Below the pieces are notes generated by a model. It did not search any database. It saw only the letters and a program-made list of their open reading frames with translations, and had not been told where the DNA came from. This document shows positions 1 through 8,445 of a stretch of 64,000 nucleotides of DNA, one piece after another. Each line of letters opens with the position of its first letter. Within the stretch, counting starts at the first letter, position 1. The stretch is taken from the NCBI GenBank assembly GCA_001899585.1, contig MKWE01000051.1:202991-266990 (forward strand). Reading direction: 5' to 3'. The position numbers and the translations under genes are program-made. The DNA comes from Rhodospirillales bacterium 70-18 (GTDB lineage: Bacteria > Pseudomonadota > Alphaproteobacteria > Acetobacterales > Acetobacteraceae).

Positions 1-447
1 CTGTCCGAGCCGCTGGTGGTGCACGGCATCGGCGATATCGAGGCGCGCATCGTCCGCGGCCTGGCCGAGGTGGCGCTGCCGCCCACCATCCGCTTCCGCT
101 ACCCGCACCAGCTCTCCGGCGGCCAGCGCCAGCGCGTCGCCATCGCCCGCGCCCTGATGGCCGAGCCGGAGGTGCTGCTGCTCGACGAGCCGACCAGCGC
201 GCTCGATGTCTCGGTGCAGGCCGAGGTGCTCAACCTGCTGTCCGACATCCAGGCCCGGCGCGGCCTCACCTACGTCATGGTCAGCCACAACCTCGCCGTG
301 GTCGCCCATCTCTGCGCCATGGTCGGCGTGATGCAGGGCGGCGAGATGGTGGAGATGATCAGCGCCGACGACCTGCGCGCCGGCCGCACCAAGCACCCGC
401 ACACCACCGAGTTGCGCACCCTCTCCACCGAGCTGGAAGAGGCCTAG
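1..447 (+). CDS. Oligopeptide/dipeptide ABC transporter ATP-binding protein, C-terminal part
   Basis: Nucleotide-binding subunit of an importer of the Opp/Dpp type; it would hydrolyse ATP on the cytoplasmic face to drive peptide uptake. Only the last 148 residues are in the window and the reading frame is open to base 1, so Walker A lies outside. Visible are the signature LSGGQRQR, Walker [12 protein letters not shown] with the D-loop, and the switch histidine in MVSHN. The tail contains KHPHT, a common feature of the oligopeptide-specific C-terminal region. The stop is followed after 3 bp by the start of a CocE-type hydrolase, so the two are probably co-transcribed. The family call is secure; the exact substrate is not. 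A family 5 binding protein lies far away at 61934-63460 and need not belong to it. Confidence 0.93.
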   Translation: MSEPLVVHGIGDIEARIVRGLAEVALPPTIRFRYPHQLSGGQRQRVAIARALMAEPEVLLLDEPTSALDVSVQAEVLNLLSDIQARRGLTYVMVSHNLAVVAHLCAMVGVMQGGEMVEMISADDLRAGRTKHPHTTELRTLSTELEEA

Positions 448-450
448 CCC

Positions 451-2277
451 ATGTCCGGCTCCAACACCCGCGCCGCCGGCACCGCGATGGTGCCGGCGCG
501 CGACGGTGTGCGGCTGGCCACCGACATCCACCTCCCCGACGGCCCTGGCCCCTTTCCCGTGGTGCTGGAGCGCACCCCCTACGGCCGCGCCGAACCCAGC
601 CGCAGCGAGCGCACCGCCGCCGACCCCACGCCCGCCAGCCGCTCCGAGCTTGCCCGCGTCTTCACCGCGCGCGGCTACGCCGTGGTGTTCCAGGACAATC
701 GCGGCCGCCACGGCAGCGAGGGCCGCTTCGTCAAATACCTCTCCGACGGCCAGGACGGCCTGGACACCTGCGCCTGGATCACCGCCCAGCCCTGGTGCGA
801 CGGCCGGATATGCACCATGGGCCTGTCCTACGCCGCCCACACCCAGGCCGCGCTGGGCTGCCTCGACCCGCCCGGCCTTGTGGCGCAGGTGCTGGACTCG
901 GGCGGCTTCTGCAACGCCTGGCAGGGCGGCATCCGCCAGTTCGGCGCCTTCGAGCTCAAACAGGCCACCTGGGCGCACAAACAGGCGCTGCTCAGCCCGG
1001 AGGCGCAGGCCGACCCGGTGCTGCACGCCGCCCTGGCCGCCGAGGACATCCGCGACTGGTTCACCCGCCTGCCCTGGCATCCGGGCCACTCGCCGCTGCG
1101 CCACCACGCCGACTACGAGGCCTACCTGTTCGACCAGTGGCGCCACGGCACGTTCGACGGCTTCTGGCAGCAGCTCGGCATCTACGCGCAAGGCTGGCAC
1201 AACCGCTACAGCCGCGCCGACTGCGTGCACATGTCCTCCTGGTTCGACCCCTACCCGCTCACCGCCACCGGCAACTACATCGGCCTCAAGCGCGCCGGCC
1301 GCGGCCCCCAGCGCCTCATCCTCGGCCCCTGGACGCATGGCGACCGCAGCGCCACCTGCTTCGGCGATGTCGAGTTCGGGCCGGACGCCACCGTCGATTC
1401 CTGGGCCGGCGACTGGCGCCAGTACCGCCTCCGCCATTTCGACCACGCCATCAACGGCACCCCCAACCCCGAGCCGGCGGTGCGCGTGTTCGTCATGGGC
1501 GGAGGCAGCGGGCGCCGCAACGCCGCCGGCCGGCTGGAACATGGCGGAAGCTGGCTCAGCCTGGCCGACTGGCCGCCGCCGGGGGCCGCCTTCATCCCCT
1601 GGCACCTGCACGGCGACGGCACGCTGGCCCCGGCCCCGCCCGCCGAAGGCGCCGCCCCGCTCGCCTATGATTTCGACCCCGCCCACCCCGTTCCCACCAT
1701 CGGCGGCAACCTCACCAGCCTGGAGCCGGTGGCCCGCGGCGGCGCCTGGAACCAGGTCGAATCCCCGGAATTCTTCGGCTGCGCGCCCCCGTTCCTGCCG
1801 CTGGCCTCGCGCGCCGACGTGCTCGCCTTCCAGACCGCTCCTCTCGCCGCCCCGCTGCGCGTGGTCGGCCCCATCGAGGCCGAACTCTGGGTCGCCACCG
1901 ACGGGCCGGACACCGATTTCACCGCCAAGCTGATCGACGTGCATCCCCCCAGCGCCGACTATCCCGGCGGCTACGCCATGCTGCTGACCGACGGCATCTG
2001 CCGCCTGCGCTACGCCGAAAACCCCGCCGCCCCGCGCCTGCGCGCGGCGGGCGAGGTGGTGCGCATCACCCTCACCCTGTTCCCCACCGCCAACCTGTTC
2101 CTGCCCGGCCACCGCATCCGGCTGGACATCTCCTCCTCCAACTTCCCGAAATTCGACGTGAACCCGAACACCGGCGAACCCGAGGGCGCCGCCCGCCGCC
2201 GCCGCATCGCGGTCAACACCGTGTTCGTCGATGCCGCCCGGCCCAGCCGGGTGGTGCTGCCCATCCTGCCGCTCTGA
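451..2277 (+). CDS. CocE/NonD family hydrolase (X-Pro dipeptidyl-peptidase-like)
   Basis: A 608-aa serine hydrolase of the CocE/NonD family (Peptidase S15 fold followed by a C-terminal galactose-binding-like jelly roll). Such enzymes cleave acyl esters or X-Pro peptides; the substrate here is unknown. The nucleophile elbow is GLSYA around Ser126. Likely acid and base partners are the Asp in SSWFDPY (about residue 268) and the His in GPWTHGD (about residue 296). The C-terminal half has the usual family strings such as FTAKLIDVHPP and RLDISSSNFPKFD. No signal peptide is seen, so it is probably cytoplasmic. It starts 3 bp after the ABC ATPase stop, which suggests it acts on a compound imported by that transporter (inference). 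The length is normal for the family. Confidence 0.9.
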   Translation: MSGSNTRAAGTAMVPARDGVRLATDIHLPDGPGPFPVVLERTPYGRAEPSRSERTAADPTPASRSELARVFTARGYAVVFQDNRGRHGSEGRFVKYLSDGQDGLDTCAWITAQPWCDGRICTMGLSYAAHTQAALGCLDPPGLVAQVLDSGGFCNAWQGGIRQFGAFELKQATWAHKQALLSPEAQADPVLHAALAAEDIRDWFTRLPWHPGHSPLRHHADYEAYLFDQWRHGTFDGFWQQLGIYAQGWHNRYSRADCVHMSSWFDPYPLTATGNYIGLKRAGRGPQRLILGPWTHGDRSATCFGDVEFGPDATVDSWAGDWRQYRLRHFDHAINGTPNPEPAVRVFVMGGGSGRRNAAGRLEHGGSWLSLADWPPPGAAFIPWHLHGDGTLAPAPPAEGAAPLAYDFDPAHPVPTIGGNLTSLEPVARGGAWNQVESPEFFGCAPPFLPLASRADVLAFQTAPLAAPLRVVGPIEAELWVATDGPDTDFTAKLIDVHPPSADYPGGYAMLLTDGICRLRYAENPAAPRLRAAGEVVRITLTLFPTANLFLPGHRIRLDISSSNFPKFDVNPNTGEPEGAARRRRIAVNTVFVDAARPSRVVLPILPL

Positions 2278-2305
2278 CCATCCTGCCGCCCTGAAAGGCC
2301 ACCCC

Positions 2306-2920
2306 ATGCCCCAGCCCGACCACATCTCCGCCCTCGGCGTGCCAGACCCGGCGACGCTGGACGAGGATCTCCAGGTCATCTGGGCCAAGTGCATGGAAAA
2401 GCTGGGCTTCGTCCCCGGCGTCTATTCCGCCTACAGCCTGAAGCCGAAGCGCCTGCGCAACTTCATGGCGATGTTTGGCGAGGTGATGTTCGCCGAATCC
2501 GCGCTCTCCAAGCTGGAGCGCGAGATGATCGCCGTCGTCGTCTCCTCGGCCAACCGCTGCTACTACTGCCTGGTCGCCCACGGCGCCGAGGTCCGCCGCC
2601 TGTCCGGCGACCCGGAACTGGGCGAGATGATGGCCCTCAACTACCGCGTCGCCCAACTGGTGCCCCGCCAGCGCGCCATGCTGGATTATGCCTGGAAGCT
2701 CACCACCACCCCCTGGCTGATCGACGAGGCCGACCGCGAGGCCCTGCGCGCCCAGGGCTTCGAGAATGGCGACATCTTCGACATTTCGGAGACGGTCGGC
2801 TTCTACAACCTGTCCAACCGCATGGCCGCGGCGACCGACATGATGCCGAACTGCGAATACCACCGCAGCGACCGGGGCGAGCCGTTCGTGCCGCCGGCGC
2901 CGAAGGCGAAGCGATCGTAG
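2306..2920 (+). CDS. AhpD-like / carboxymuconolactone decarboxylase family protein (peroxidase-related)
   Basis: A 204-aa protein of the AhpD-like fold. The redox-type motif CYYCLVAH gives the CxxC pair plus His expected of alkylhydroperoxidase-type members, so a thiol peroxidase or related role is likely. The frame is open upstream to 2231, but I chose ATG 2306 because it follows the CocE stop by 28 bp and begins the conserved part (MPQPDHISALG). It is the last gene of the ABC ATPase-CocE set and is followed directly by AT-rich palindromic repeat A. The physiological substrate cannot be read from the sequence. Confidence 0.85.
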   Translation: MPQPDHISALGVPDPATLDEDLQVIWAKCMEKLGFVPGVYSAYSLKPKRLRNFMAMFGEVMFAESALSKLEREMIAVVVSSANRCYYCLVAHGAEVRRLSGDPELGEMMALNYRVAQLVPRQRAMLDYAWKLTTTPWLIDEADREALRAQGFENGDIFDISETVGFYNLSNRMAAATDMMPNCEYHRSDRGEPFVPPAPKAKRS

Positions 2921-2928
2921 ATATTCAG

Positions 2929-3050
2929 GAAAGGAGTTCTTTTTTGGAAAAAAGAACCAAAAAACTTTTATTCGCTTAATTACTATTACCAATCAAAACG
3001 AATAAAGTTTTTTTGCTTCTTTTTGTTCACAAAAAGAAGCCTTCCTTCCC
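2929..3050. repeat. AT-rich composite palindromic repeat, copy A
   Basis: A non-coding block very different in composition from its surroundings. In order it holds: a perfect 10-bp hairpin (GTTCTTTTTT at 2936-2945 with AAAAAAGAAC at 2948-2957), an arm AAAAAACTTTTATTCG (2959-2974), a 24-nt spacer, the opposing arm CGAATAAAGTTTTTTT (2999-3014), and a second perfect 11-bp hairpin (GCTTCTTTTTG at 3015-3025 with CAAAAAGAAGC at 3030-3040). It lies between convergent genes and is the reverse-complement orientation of copies C and D. It probably acts as a bidirectional terminator and may be a MITE-like or REP-like element. Confidence 0.85.
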
Positions 3051-3058
3051 CCTGAACC

Positions 3059-3091
3059 AAAAAAAGAGGCCCCGGTTCGCACCAGGGCCTC
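3059..3091 (-). terminator. Rho-independent terminator of the Bax-inhibitor-1 gene
   Basis: Read on the minus strand, GAGGCCC (3091-3085) pairs with GGGCCTC (3072-3066), with an internal extra GGT/ACC pairing and a tetraloop, and is followed by seven T (A3059-3065 on the plus strand). It starts 26 bp after the stop of the minus-strand gene at 3118. Confidence 0.85.
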
Positions 3092-3117
3092 GCATCCTTC
3101 GCCGAGTCGGCGCCGGT

Positions 3118-3897
3118 TCAGTTGTTGCTGCTGCGGTTGCCCAGCAGTTGCAGCAGCAGCATGAACAGGTTGATGAAGTTCAGCAGCAGTTGCAGGCTGT
3201 CGAACACGCTGCGCTTGGCGGCGACGTCCGGGCCGTAGGCATACACATACTGCACGTAGTCGGCCTTGATCCGCTGCGTGTCGTAGGCGGTCAGGCCCAC
3301 GAACACCAGCACGCCGATCACGCTGATGGCGAACTGCAACCCGGAACTGCCCAGGAACATGTTCACCAGGCTGGCGATGATGATGCCGAACAGGCCCATC
3401 ATCAGGAAGCTGCCCATCTTTGTCAGGTCGGAGCGGGTGGTGTAGCCGTACAGGCTCATCGCGCCGAACGTGGCCGCGGTGATGAAGAACACCCGCACGA
3501 TCGAGGCATGGGTGTAGATCATGAAGATGTTCGTCAGGCTGGCGCCCATCGCCACGCAGAAGCCCCAGAACAGCGCCTGCACCACCGGGGTGGAGAGCTT
3601 GTTCACGCCGACGCTCATCACCAGCACGAACACCAGCGGAGCGAACATGGCGAGGTAGGCCAGCGCGCTCGGGCCGCGGAACAGGCCGGCGGCGGTCTGG
3701 TGCACCGGGTAGAACAGGTCGAAGATGGCGGGCACGCTGGCGATGCCGTAGGCCACGATGCCGGTCAGCACCAGCCCCGAGGTCATCCAGTTGTAGACGC
3801 GCAGCATGTATGCCCGCAGGCCGGCGTCCATGACCGCGGCGGACTCGGCCGCGCGGGTGGCGCCGGGATAGGTCCGATAGTCGGGACTTAAGGCCAT
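3118..3897 (-). CDS. Bax inhibitor-1/YccA family membrane protein
   Basis: A 259-aa inner-membrane protein of the BI-1/YccA family with about seven hydrophobic helices and a short polar tail (GNRSSNN). Family members are pH-sensitive calcium-leak channels, or modulators of FtsH as with E. coli YccA. The frame is open to 3942, but ATG 3897 is preferred: it has GGAAGGAAAG upstream and the protein then starts MALSPDYRTYPG, typical of alphaproteobacterial homologues. It is a single-gene unit with a candidate promoter at 3940-3968 and a clear terminator at 3059-3091. It converges on the AhpD-like gene, with repeat A between. Confidence 0.92.
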   Translation of the reverse strand: MALSPDYRTYPGATRAAESAAVMDAGLRAYMLRVYNWMTSGLVLTGIVAYGIASVPAIFDLFYPVHQTAAGLFRGPSALAYLAMFAPLVFVLVMSVGVNKLSTPVVQALFWGFCVAMGASLTNIFMIYTHASIVRVFFITAATFGAMSLYGYTTRSDLTKMGSFLMMGLFGIIIASLVNMFLGSSGLQFAISVIGVLVFVGLTAYDTQRIKADYVQYVYAYGPDVAAKRSVFDSLQLLLNFINLFMLLLQLLGNRSSNN

Positions 3898-3939
3898 GTG
3901 TTTCTCTTTCCTTCCAGGCGAGCTTGCCTGCTTGGGGCT

Positions 3940-3968
3940 CATTTTGGACGCGCGCCCGGCGGTTTCAA
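3940..3968 (-). promoter_or_regulatory. Candidate promoter of the Bax-inhibitor-1 gene
   Basis: On the minus strand TTGAAA (3968-3963) and AAAATG (3945-3940) are separated by exactly 17 bp, 43 bp before the chosen start. The -10 match is modest, so this is a plausible sigma-70-type promoter only. Confidence 0.35.
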
Positions 3969-4017
3969 CAAAATTCGCCGTAATGTCCTGCGCGTTGCAT
4001 TTCCTCGGTGTTTGTCT

Positions 4018-6552
4018 TCATTCGTTACGCAGCAACGGCGCCGCTTTCGCCCGCAGGGCCGCTTCTGTCCCAGCATAACCGAACACCAGCATCAGCGCCA
4101 CGCAGGACAGCACCACCACCGCCAGCGTGCCGGGCAGGAACGCCCAGTCCGCGTGCATCACCAGCACCAGCACCGCCCAGCTCGCCGCCGTGCCCACCAG
4201 GGCGGCGATCAGCCCGGCCACGGCGCCCAGCACGCCGAACTCCACCAGCCAGGCGGCGCGGATCTGCGCGCGGGTGGCGCCCAGCGTCTTCAGGATCACC
4301 GCCTCGCGGATGCGCCGCCGCTGCCCGGCCGCCACCGCCCCCGCCAGCACCAGCGCGCCGGCCGCCAGCGTCAGCGAGCCGGTGGCCGCCAGCGCCGCCG
4401 AAAGCTGCCCCAGCAGGTCGGCCACCGCCCGCAGCACATCGGCCACCCGGATGCCCGAGACGTTCGGCAGCGCGTCGGTCACCAGGCGCAGCAGCCGCGC
4501 CTGCGCCGCCTCGCCGGCCTGTCCCGTGCCGGCCACCCGGACCGTGGCGATATGCGTGTGCGGCGCCTGCGCCAGCAGGCCGGGGCTGGCCACCATGGTG
4601 AAGTTGATGCCCAGCGTGCGCCAGTTGATGTCGCGCAGGCTGGCCACCTTCAGGTCGATGTCGCGCCCCAGCACGTTCACCCGGATGGTGTCGCCCACCT
4701 TCACCCCCCAGCCGCGCGCCAGGGCGGCGTCGAACGAGACCAGCGGCGGCCCGGCATAGTCGGCCGGCCACCACTGCCCGGCCACCAGCCGCGTATCGGC
4801 CGGCATGGCGGCGGCATAGGTCAGCCCGCGATCGCCGCGCAGCGCCCAGGCGGTGTCCGGCGTCGCCGCCACCCGTTCCACCGGCACGCCGGCCACCGAG
4901 ACGATGCGCGCCCGCAGGCTCGGCACCTCCTGCATGTCGGCCACCGATTTGTCGGCCGCCAGTATATGCCGGAAGCGCGGCATCTGGCTGTTCTGGATGT
5001 CGATGAAGAAAAAGCTCGGCGCCTGCGCCGGCAGCTGCTCCAGCACCTGGCGGCGCACATTGGCCTGGATCAGCGCCACCGCCGCCAGGGTGGACAGCCC
5101 GATGCCCAGGCTGACCAGCAGCAGCGGCGTCGCAGCCCCCGGCCGGTGCAGGTTGGCCAGTCCCAGCCGCAGCCACACCCGGCGCGGATGGCCCAGCCGG
5201 GCGGCGGCCATCAGCAGCCAGCCGCCGAGGCGGAACAGCGCCAGCGTGCCGATCGCCGCCACGCAGAACCACAGCGCGAAGCCGCGTTCGGGGGCGGCGG
5301 CCACGGTCAGCCCCACCAGGGAGGCGGCCAGCGCCGCGTTGGCCGCCAGCAACCACCAGGGCGGGCGCGCCCGCGCCGGCAGCAGCGCGTCGCGGAACAG
5401 CGCCGCCCCCGGAATGCGCATCGCCCGCCCCAGCGGCCACAGCGCGAAGGCGGCCGCCGTCAGCAGGCCGTACAGCGCCGCCAGCGCCAGCGGGGCCGGG
5501 AACACGCCGACCACCGGCGGCACCGGCAGCACGTCGCGCAGCAGCCCGAAGGCCGCCAGCGGCAGCGCCGCCCCCGCCACCAGCCCCAGCAGCACGCCCA
5601 GCGAGGCCAGCGCCATCACCTGGATCAGCGCCACCGCGAACACCATCGCCGCCGAAGCGCCCAGGCAGCGCAGCGTGGCGATGGTGCGCGCCCGCGCCTC
5701 CAGCCAGGCCCGCACCCCGTTGGCCACGCCGATGCCGCCCACCAGCAGCGAAGTCAGGCCCACCAGGGTCATGAACAGGCTGGTGCGGTCGATGAACTGC
5801 TTCACCGCCGGCGCCGCCTCGGCGGACTGGCGGATGCGCCAGCCCTGCTCGCCGAACTGCCGCCGCAGCGCGCTCACCAGCGCCGCCGCGTCGGCGCCCG
5901 GCGGCAGCACCGCGCGCAGCCGGTAGCTGGCGATCGCCCCTGGCTGCAACAGCGCGGTGGCCGGCAGCGCCGCCGCCGCCACCATGGCGCGCAACCCGAA
6001 GATCGAGGGGCTGGACACCCGGTCCGGCTCGCCCGTCAGCACGCCGCGCAGCACCACCGGCGCGCTGCCCAGCTTCAGCACGTCGCCCACCCGCACGCCC
6101 AGCCGGTCCAGCAGCACCGGCTCCACCAGCAGGCCGAAGCCTTGCGGGCTCCCGGCCAGCGCGGCGGCCAGCGGCTGCGGCGGCGCCACCTCGGCCGTGC
6201 CGAGCAGCGGCCACGCCCCGTCCACCGCCTTCAGTTCCACCAGCACCCGCCCGCCGGAGGGCGCCACCAGCATGGAGCGCAGCGTCACCACATGCGACAG
6301 CCGCGCGCCGCGCGCCGCCAGCCAGGCGTCCAGCGCGGAGGGCAGCGCCTGGTTGCCGCCGCTCACCTCGATATCGCCGCCCAGGATGCGCGCGCCGTCC
6401 TGCGCCAGCCCGCGCGCCACGCCCTCGCGCAGCGTGCCGACGGCGGCGATCGCGGCCACCCCCAGGGCGAGGCAGGCCAGCACGATGCGCAGCCCGGCCA
6501 GCCCGCCGCGCAGCTCCCGCCGCGCCAGCCGGAAGGCGAGGGGCAGCCTCAT
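4018..6552 (-). CDS. FtsX-like ABC transporter permease (YbbP/LolC-E type)
   Basis: An 844-aa permease with the layout of the YbbP group: an N-terminal helix, a large periplasmic MacB-type domain, several central helices, a second periplasmic domain and a C-terminal set of three helices (two FtsX domains). These permeases with their cognate ATPase extrude lipids, lipoproteins or hydrophobic compounds from the inner membrane. The start ATG 6552 overlaps the stop of the ATPase gene in an ATGA arrangement, which decides the start and implies translational coupling. A much longer frame runs through upstream DNA on the same strand, but that part is not real coding. Its neighbour beyond the ATPase is a divergent TesA-like esterase, the same arrangement as tesA with ybbA-ybbP in E. 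coli. Confidence 0.9.
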   Translation of the reverse strand: MRLPLAFRLARRELRGGLAGLRIVLACLALGVAAIAAVGTLREGVARGLAQDGARILGGDIEVSGGNQALPSALDAWLAARGARLSHVVTLRSMLVAPSGGRVLVELKAVDGAWPLLGTAEVAPPQPLAAALAGSPQGFGLLVEPVLLDRLGVRVGDVLKLGSAPVVLRGVLTGEPDRVSSPSIFGLRAMVAAAALPATALLQPGAIASYRLRAVLPPGADAAALVSALRRQFGEQGWRIRQSAEAAPAVKQFIDRTSLFMTLVGLTSLLVGGIGVANGVRAWLEARARTIATLRCLGASAAMVFAVALIQVMALASLGVLLGLVAGAALPLAAFGLLRDVLPVPPVVGVFPAPLALAALYGLLTAAAFALWPLGRAMRIPGAALFRDALLPARARPPWWLLAANAALAASLVGLTVAAAPERGFALWFCVAAIGTLALFRLGGWLLMAAARLGHPRRVWLRLGLANLHRPGAATPLLLVSLGIGLSTLAAVALIQANVRRQVLEQLPAQAPSFFFIDIQNSQMPRFRHILAADKSVADMQEVPSLRARIVSVAGVPVERVAATPDTAWALRGDRGLTYAAAMPADTRLVAGQWWPADYAGPPLVSFDAALARGWGVKVGDTIRVNVLGRDIDLKVASLRDINWRTLGINFTMVASPGLLAQAPHTHIATVRVAGTGQAGEAAQARLLRLVTDALPNVSGIRVADVLRAVADLLGQLSAALAATGSLTLAAGALVLAGAVAAGQRRRIREAVILKTLGATRAQIRAAWLVEFGVLGAVAGLIAALVGTAASWAVLVLVMHADWAFLPGTLAVVVLSCVALMLVFGYAGTEAALRAKAAPLLRNE

Positions 6553-7262
6553 GCGGCGATGCGGCCGTCGGCGATATGCACGATGCGTTCGCACCGCCCG
6601 GCCAGCGCCGCGTCGTGGGTGATCAGCAGCAGCGTGGTGCCGTGGCTGGCCCGCAGTTCGAACAGCAGGTCCATCACCGCCTCGCCGGTGGCGCGGTCCA
6701 GGTTGCCGGTCGGCTCGTCGGCCAGCAGCAGGCGCGGCGCCGGGGCGAAGGCGCGGGCCAGCGCCACGCGCTGCTGCTCGCCGCCCGACAGCTGCCCGGG
6801 CAGATGGGTCAGCCGGTGCCCCAGCCCCACCGCGCGCAGGCTCGCCTCCGCGCGGTCCAGCGCGTCGCCCAGCCCGGCCAGCTCCAGCGGAATCGCCACG
6901 TTCTCCAGCGCCGTCATGGTCGGGATCAGGTGGAAGGCCTGGAACACGATGCCCACCTGGTCGCGCCGCAGCCGCGCCAGCGCGTCCTCGTCCAGCGCCG
7001 TGATCTCCCGCCCCGCCAGCCGCACGCTGCCGCCGCTGGCCCGCTCCAGCCCCGCCAGCACCATCAGCAGGCTGGTCTTGCCGGAGCCGGACGGCCCGAC
7101 GATGCCGATGGCGGCGCCGGACTGTACGTCCATGTCGATGCCGCGCAGGATGTTGACCGGCCCGGCGGCGGAGGGCACGGTCAGGGTCAGGCCGCGCACC
7201 TCCACCAGCGGGGGCGCAACCGGGTTCGCGGCGAGTGCTGGAGAGACGGCGATGGCATCCAT
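6549..7262 (-). CDS. ABC transporter ATP-binding protein (YbbA/LolD type)
   Basis: ATPase partner of the FtsX permease that follows it. Walker A is GPSGSGKTS, the signature LSGGEQQRVALARA, Walker B LLLADEPTGNLD and the switch His is in LITHD, the full set for the MacB/LolD subfamily. The start is uncertain. The frame is open to ATG 7331, but ATG 7262 (MDAIAVSPALAA) keeps the whole recognisable domain and reduces the clash with the divergent esterase gene, whose start is at 7252. Even so the two genes overlap by 11 bp head to head, so each promoter must lie in the other's coding region. The transported substrate is unknown. Confidence 0.88.
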   Translation of the reverse strand: MDAIAVSPALAANPVAPPLVEVRGLTLTVPSAAGPVNILRGIDMDVQSGAAIGIVGPSGSGKTSLLMVLAGLERASGGSVRLAGREITALDEDALARLRRDQVGIVFQAFHLIPTMTALENVAIPLELAGLGDALDRAEASLRAVGLGHRLTHLPGQLSGGEQQRVALARAFAPAPRLLLADEPTGNLDRATGEAVMDLLFELRASHGTTLLLITHDAALAGRCERIVHIADGRIAA

Positions 7263-7911
7263 GGCCACAGGATATGGCCCGCCCGCATGGTTGCGCAAAG
7301 CCGCCATCGCATTGGCTTGCCTTATTTTCATCTGCCCACCCGCCAGCGCCGCGCCGCTGCGCCTGCTGGTGCTGGGCGATTCGCTCGGCGCCGGCTACGG
7401 GCTGGCGCACGCGGACGCCTTCCAAAGCCAGCTCGCCGCCGCGCTGCGGGCGCGCGGGCATGACGTGGCGATACTGGACGGCGCGGTCTCCGGCGACACC
7501 ACCGCCGGCGGGCGGGCGCGGCTGGACTGGGCGCTGGCCGATGGCGCCGACGCGGCGATCGTGGAGCTTGGCGGCAATGACGGCCTGCGCGGCATCGACC
7601 CGAAAGATACCGAGGCCAACCTGACCGCCATCCTCGACACGCTGCAAGCCAGGCATATCAAGGTGTTGCTGTCGGGCATGTACGCCCCCCCCAATCTGGG
7701 CGAGGACTATGGCGCTGCCTTCCGCGCGGTGTTCGCACGGCTGGGCAAGCGGCCGGGCGTGCTGTTCGACCCGTTTTTCCTGCAAGGCGTGGCCGGCGAC
7801 CCGGCATTGAACCAGGCCGACCACATCCATCCCAACCCCGAGGGCGTGCGCCGCATCGTCGCCCGGCTGCTGCCGCTGGTGGAGCGGCTGCTGGGAGAGG
7901 TGGCGCCATGA
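7252..7911 (+). CDS. tesA: Secreted GDSL esterase / acyl-CoA thioesterase I-like (TesA family)
   Basis: A 219-aa SGNH hydrolase. An N-terminal signal peptide with a hydrophobic core ends at ASA before APLRLL, so the enzyme should be periplasmic. Block I is LGDSLGAGYG with nucleophile Ser44, block III is GGNDGLRG (oxyanion Asn), and block V DHIHPN supplies the Asp and His. This is the classic TesA/arylesterase layout, acting on acyl-CoA, acyl esters or lysophospholipids. ATG 7252 is chosen because GGAGAGA precedes it by 5 nt. It is divergent from the ybbA-ybbP-like exporter, as in E. coli, and its stop overlaps the start of thpR (ATGA). Confidence 0.93.
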   Translation: MASMATGYGPPAWLRKAAIALACLIFICPPASAAPLRLLVLGDSLGAGYGLAHADAFQSQLAAALRARGHDVAILDGAVSGDTTAGGRARLDWALADGADAAIVELGGNDGLRGIDPKDTEANLTAILDTLQARHIKVLLSGMYAPPNLGEDYGAAFRAVFARLGKRPGVLFDPFFLQGVAGDPALNQADHIHPNPEGVRRIVARLLPLVERLLGEVAP

Positions 7912-8441
7912 GGCTGTTTGTCGGGCTGGACCTGCCTTGGGAATTAAAACAACAGCTTGCGCGGCTGGTCGGCGGGCTGCCGGGGGCGCGCTGGGTGCCG
8001 CCGGACAATTACCACCTGACCTTGCGCTTCATCGGCGAGGTGCCGCCGCACCGCGCGGAGGAGTTGGACCTGGCCCTGGCGGCGCTGCGTGGGCGGGGGT
8101 TCACGCTGTCGCTGGCCGGGGTGGGCACCTTCGCCAAGGCGGGCAAGGCGGTGTCGCTGTGGGTGGGGGCGGAGCGGAATCCGTCGCTGGACCACCTGCA
8201 CGGCAAGATCGAAACCGCCCTCCAGCGGGCCGGATTACCCCCCGAAAAACGGCGATTCGCACCGCATATAACGCTCGCCAGGCTCGAAAATGTGCCCCAG
8301 GAGCGCCTGGTTTCCTATGTTCAGGCGCATAATCTGTTCCGCGCCGCCCCCTTGGAGGTGGCGCATTTCACCCTGTTCAGCTCCCTGCTGGGCAAGGAGG
8401 CCAGCGTTTATACCCCCGAGGTCGAGTACGAACTCGGATAA
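7908..8441 (+). CDS. thpR: RNA 2',3'-cyclic phosphodiesterase
   Basis: A 177-aa 2H phosphoesterase (LigT/ThpR family) that opens 2',3'-cyclic phosphates on RNA ends and can ligate tRNA half-molecules in vitro. The two catalytic signatures are HLTL (36-39) and HITL (120-123) at the expected spacing. ATG 7908 overlaps the tesA stop by 4 bp. The length is normal. It is followed after 4 bp by the uracil-DNA glycosylase gene, so tesA, thpR and the glycosylase look like one transcript. Confidence 0.93.
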   Translation: MRLFVGLDLPWELKQQLARLVGGLPGARWVPPDNYHLTLRFIGEVPPHRAEELDLALAALRGRGFTLSLAGVGTFAKAGKAVSLWVGAERNPSLDHLHGKIETALQRAGLPPEKRRFAPHITLARLENVPQERLVSYVQAHNLFRAAPLEVAHFTLFSSLLGKEASVYTPEVEYELG

Positions 8442-8445
8442 GGTT

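Noticed and set aside
3898-7911. A 1337-codon open frame on the plus strand running antisense through the FtsX/ATPase genes
   Set aside because: Composition is Gln/His/Arg/Gly-rich and repetitive, typical of a shadow frame in GC-rich DNA. Only its last 219 codons (from 7252) are a real gene.
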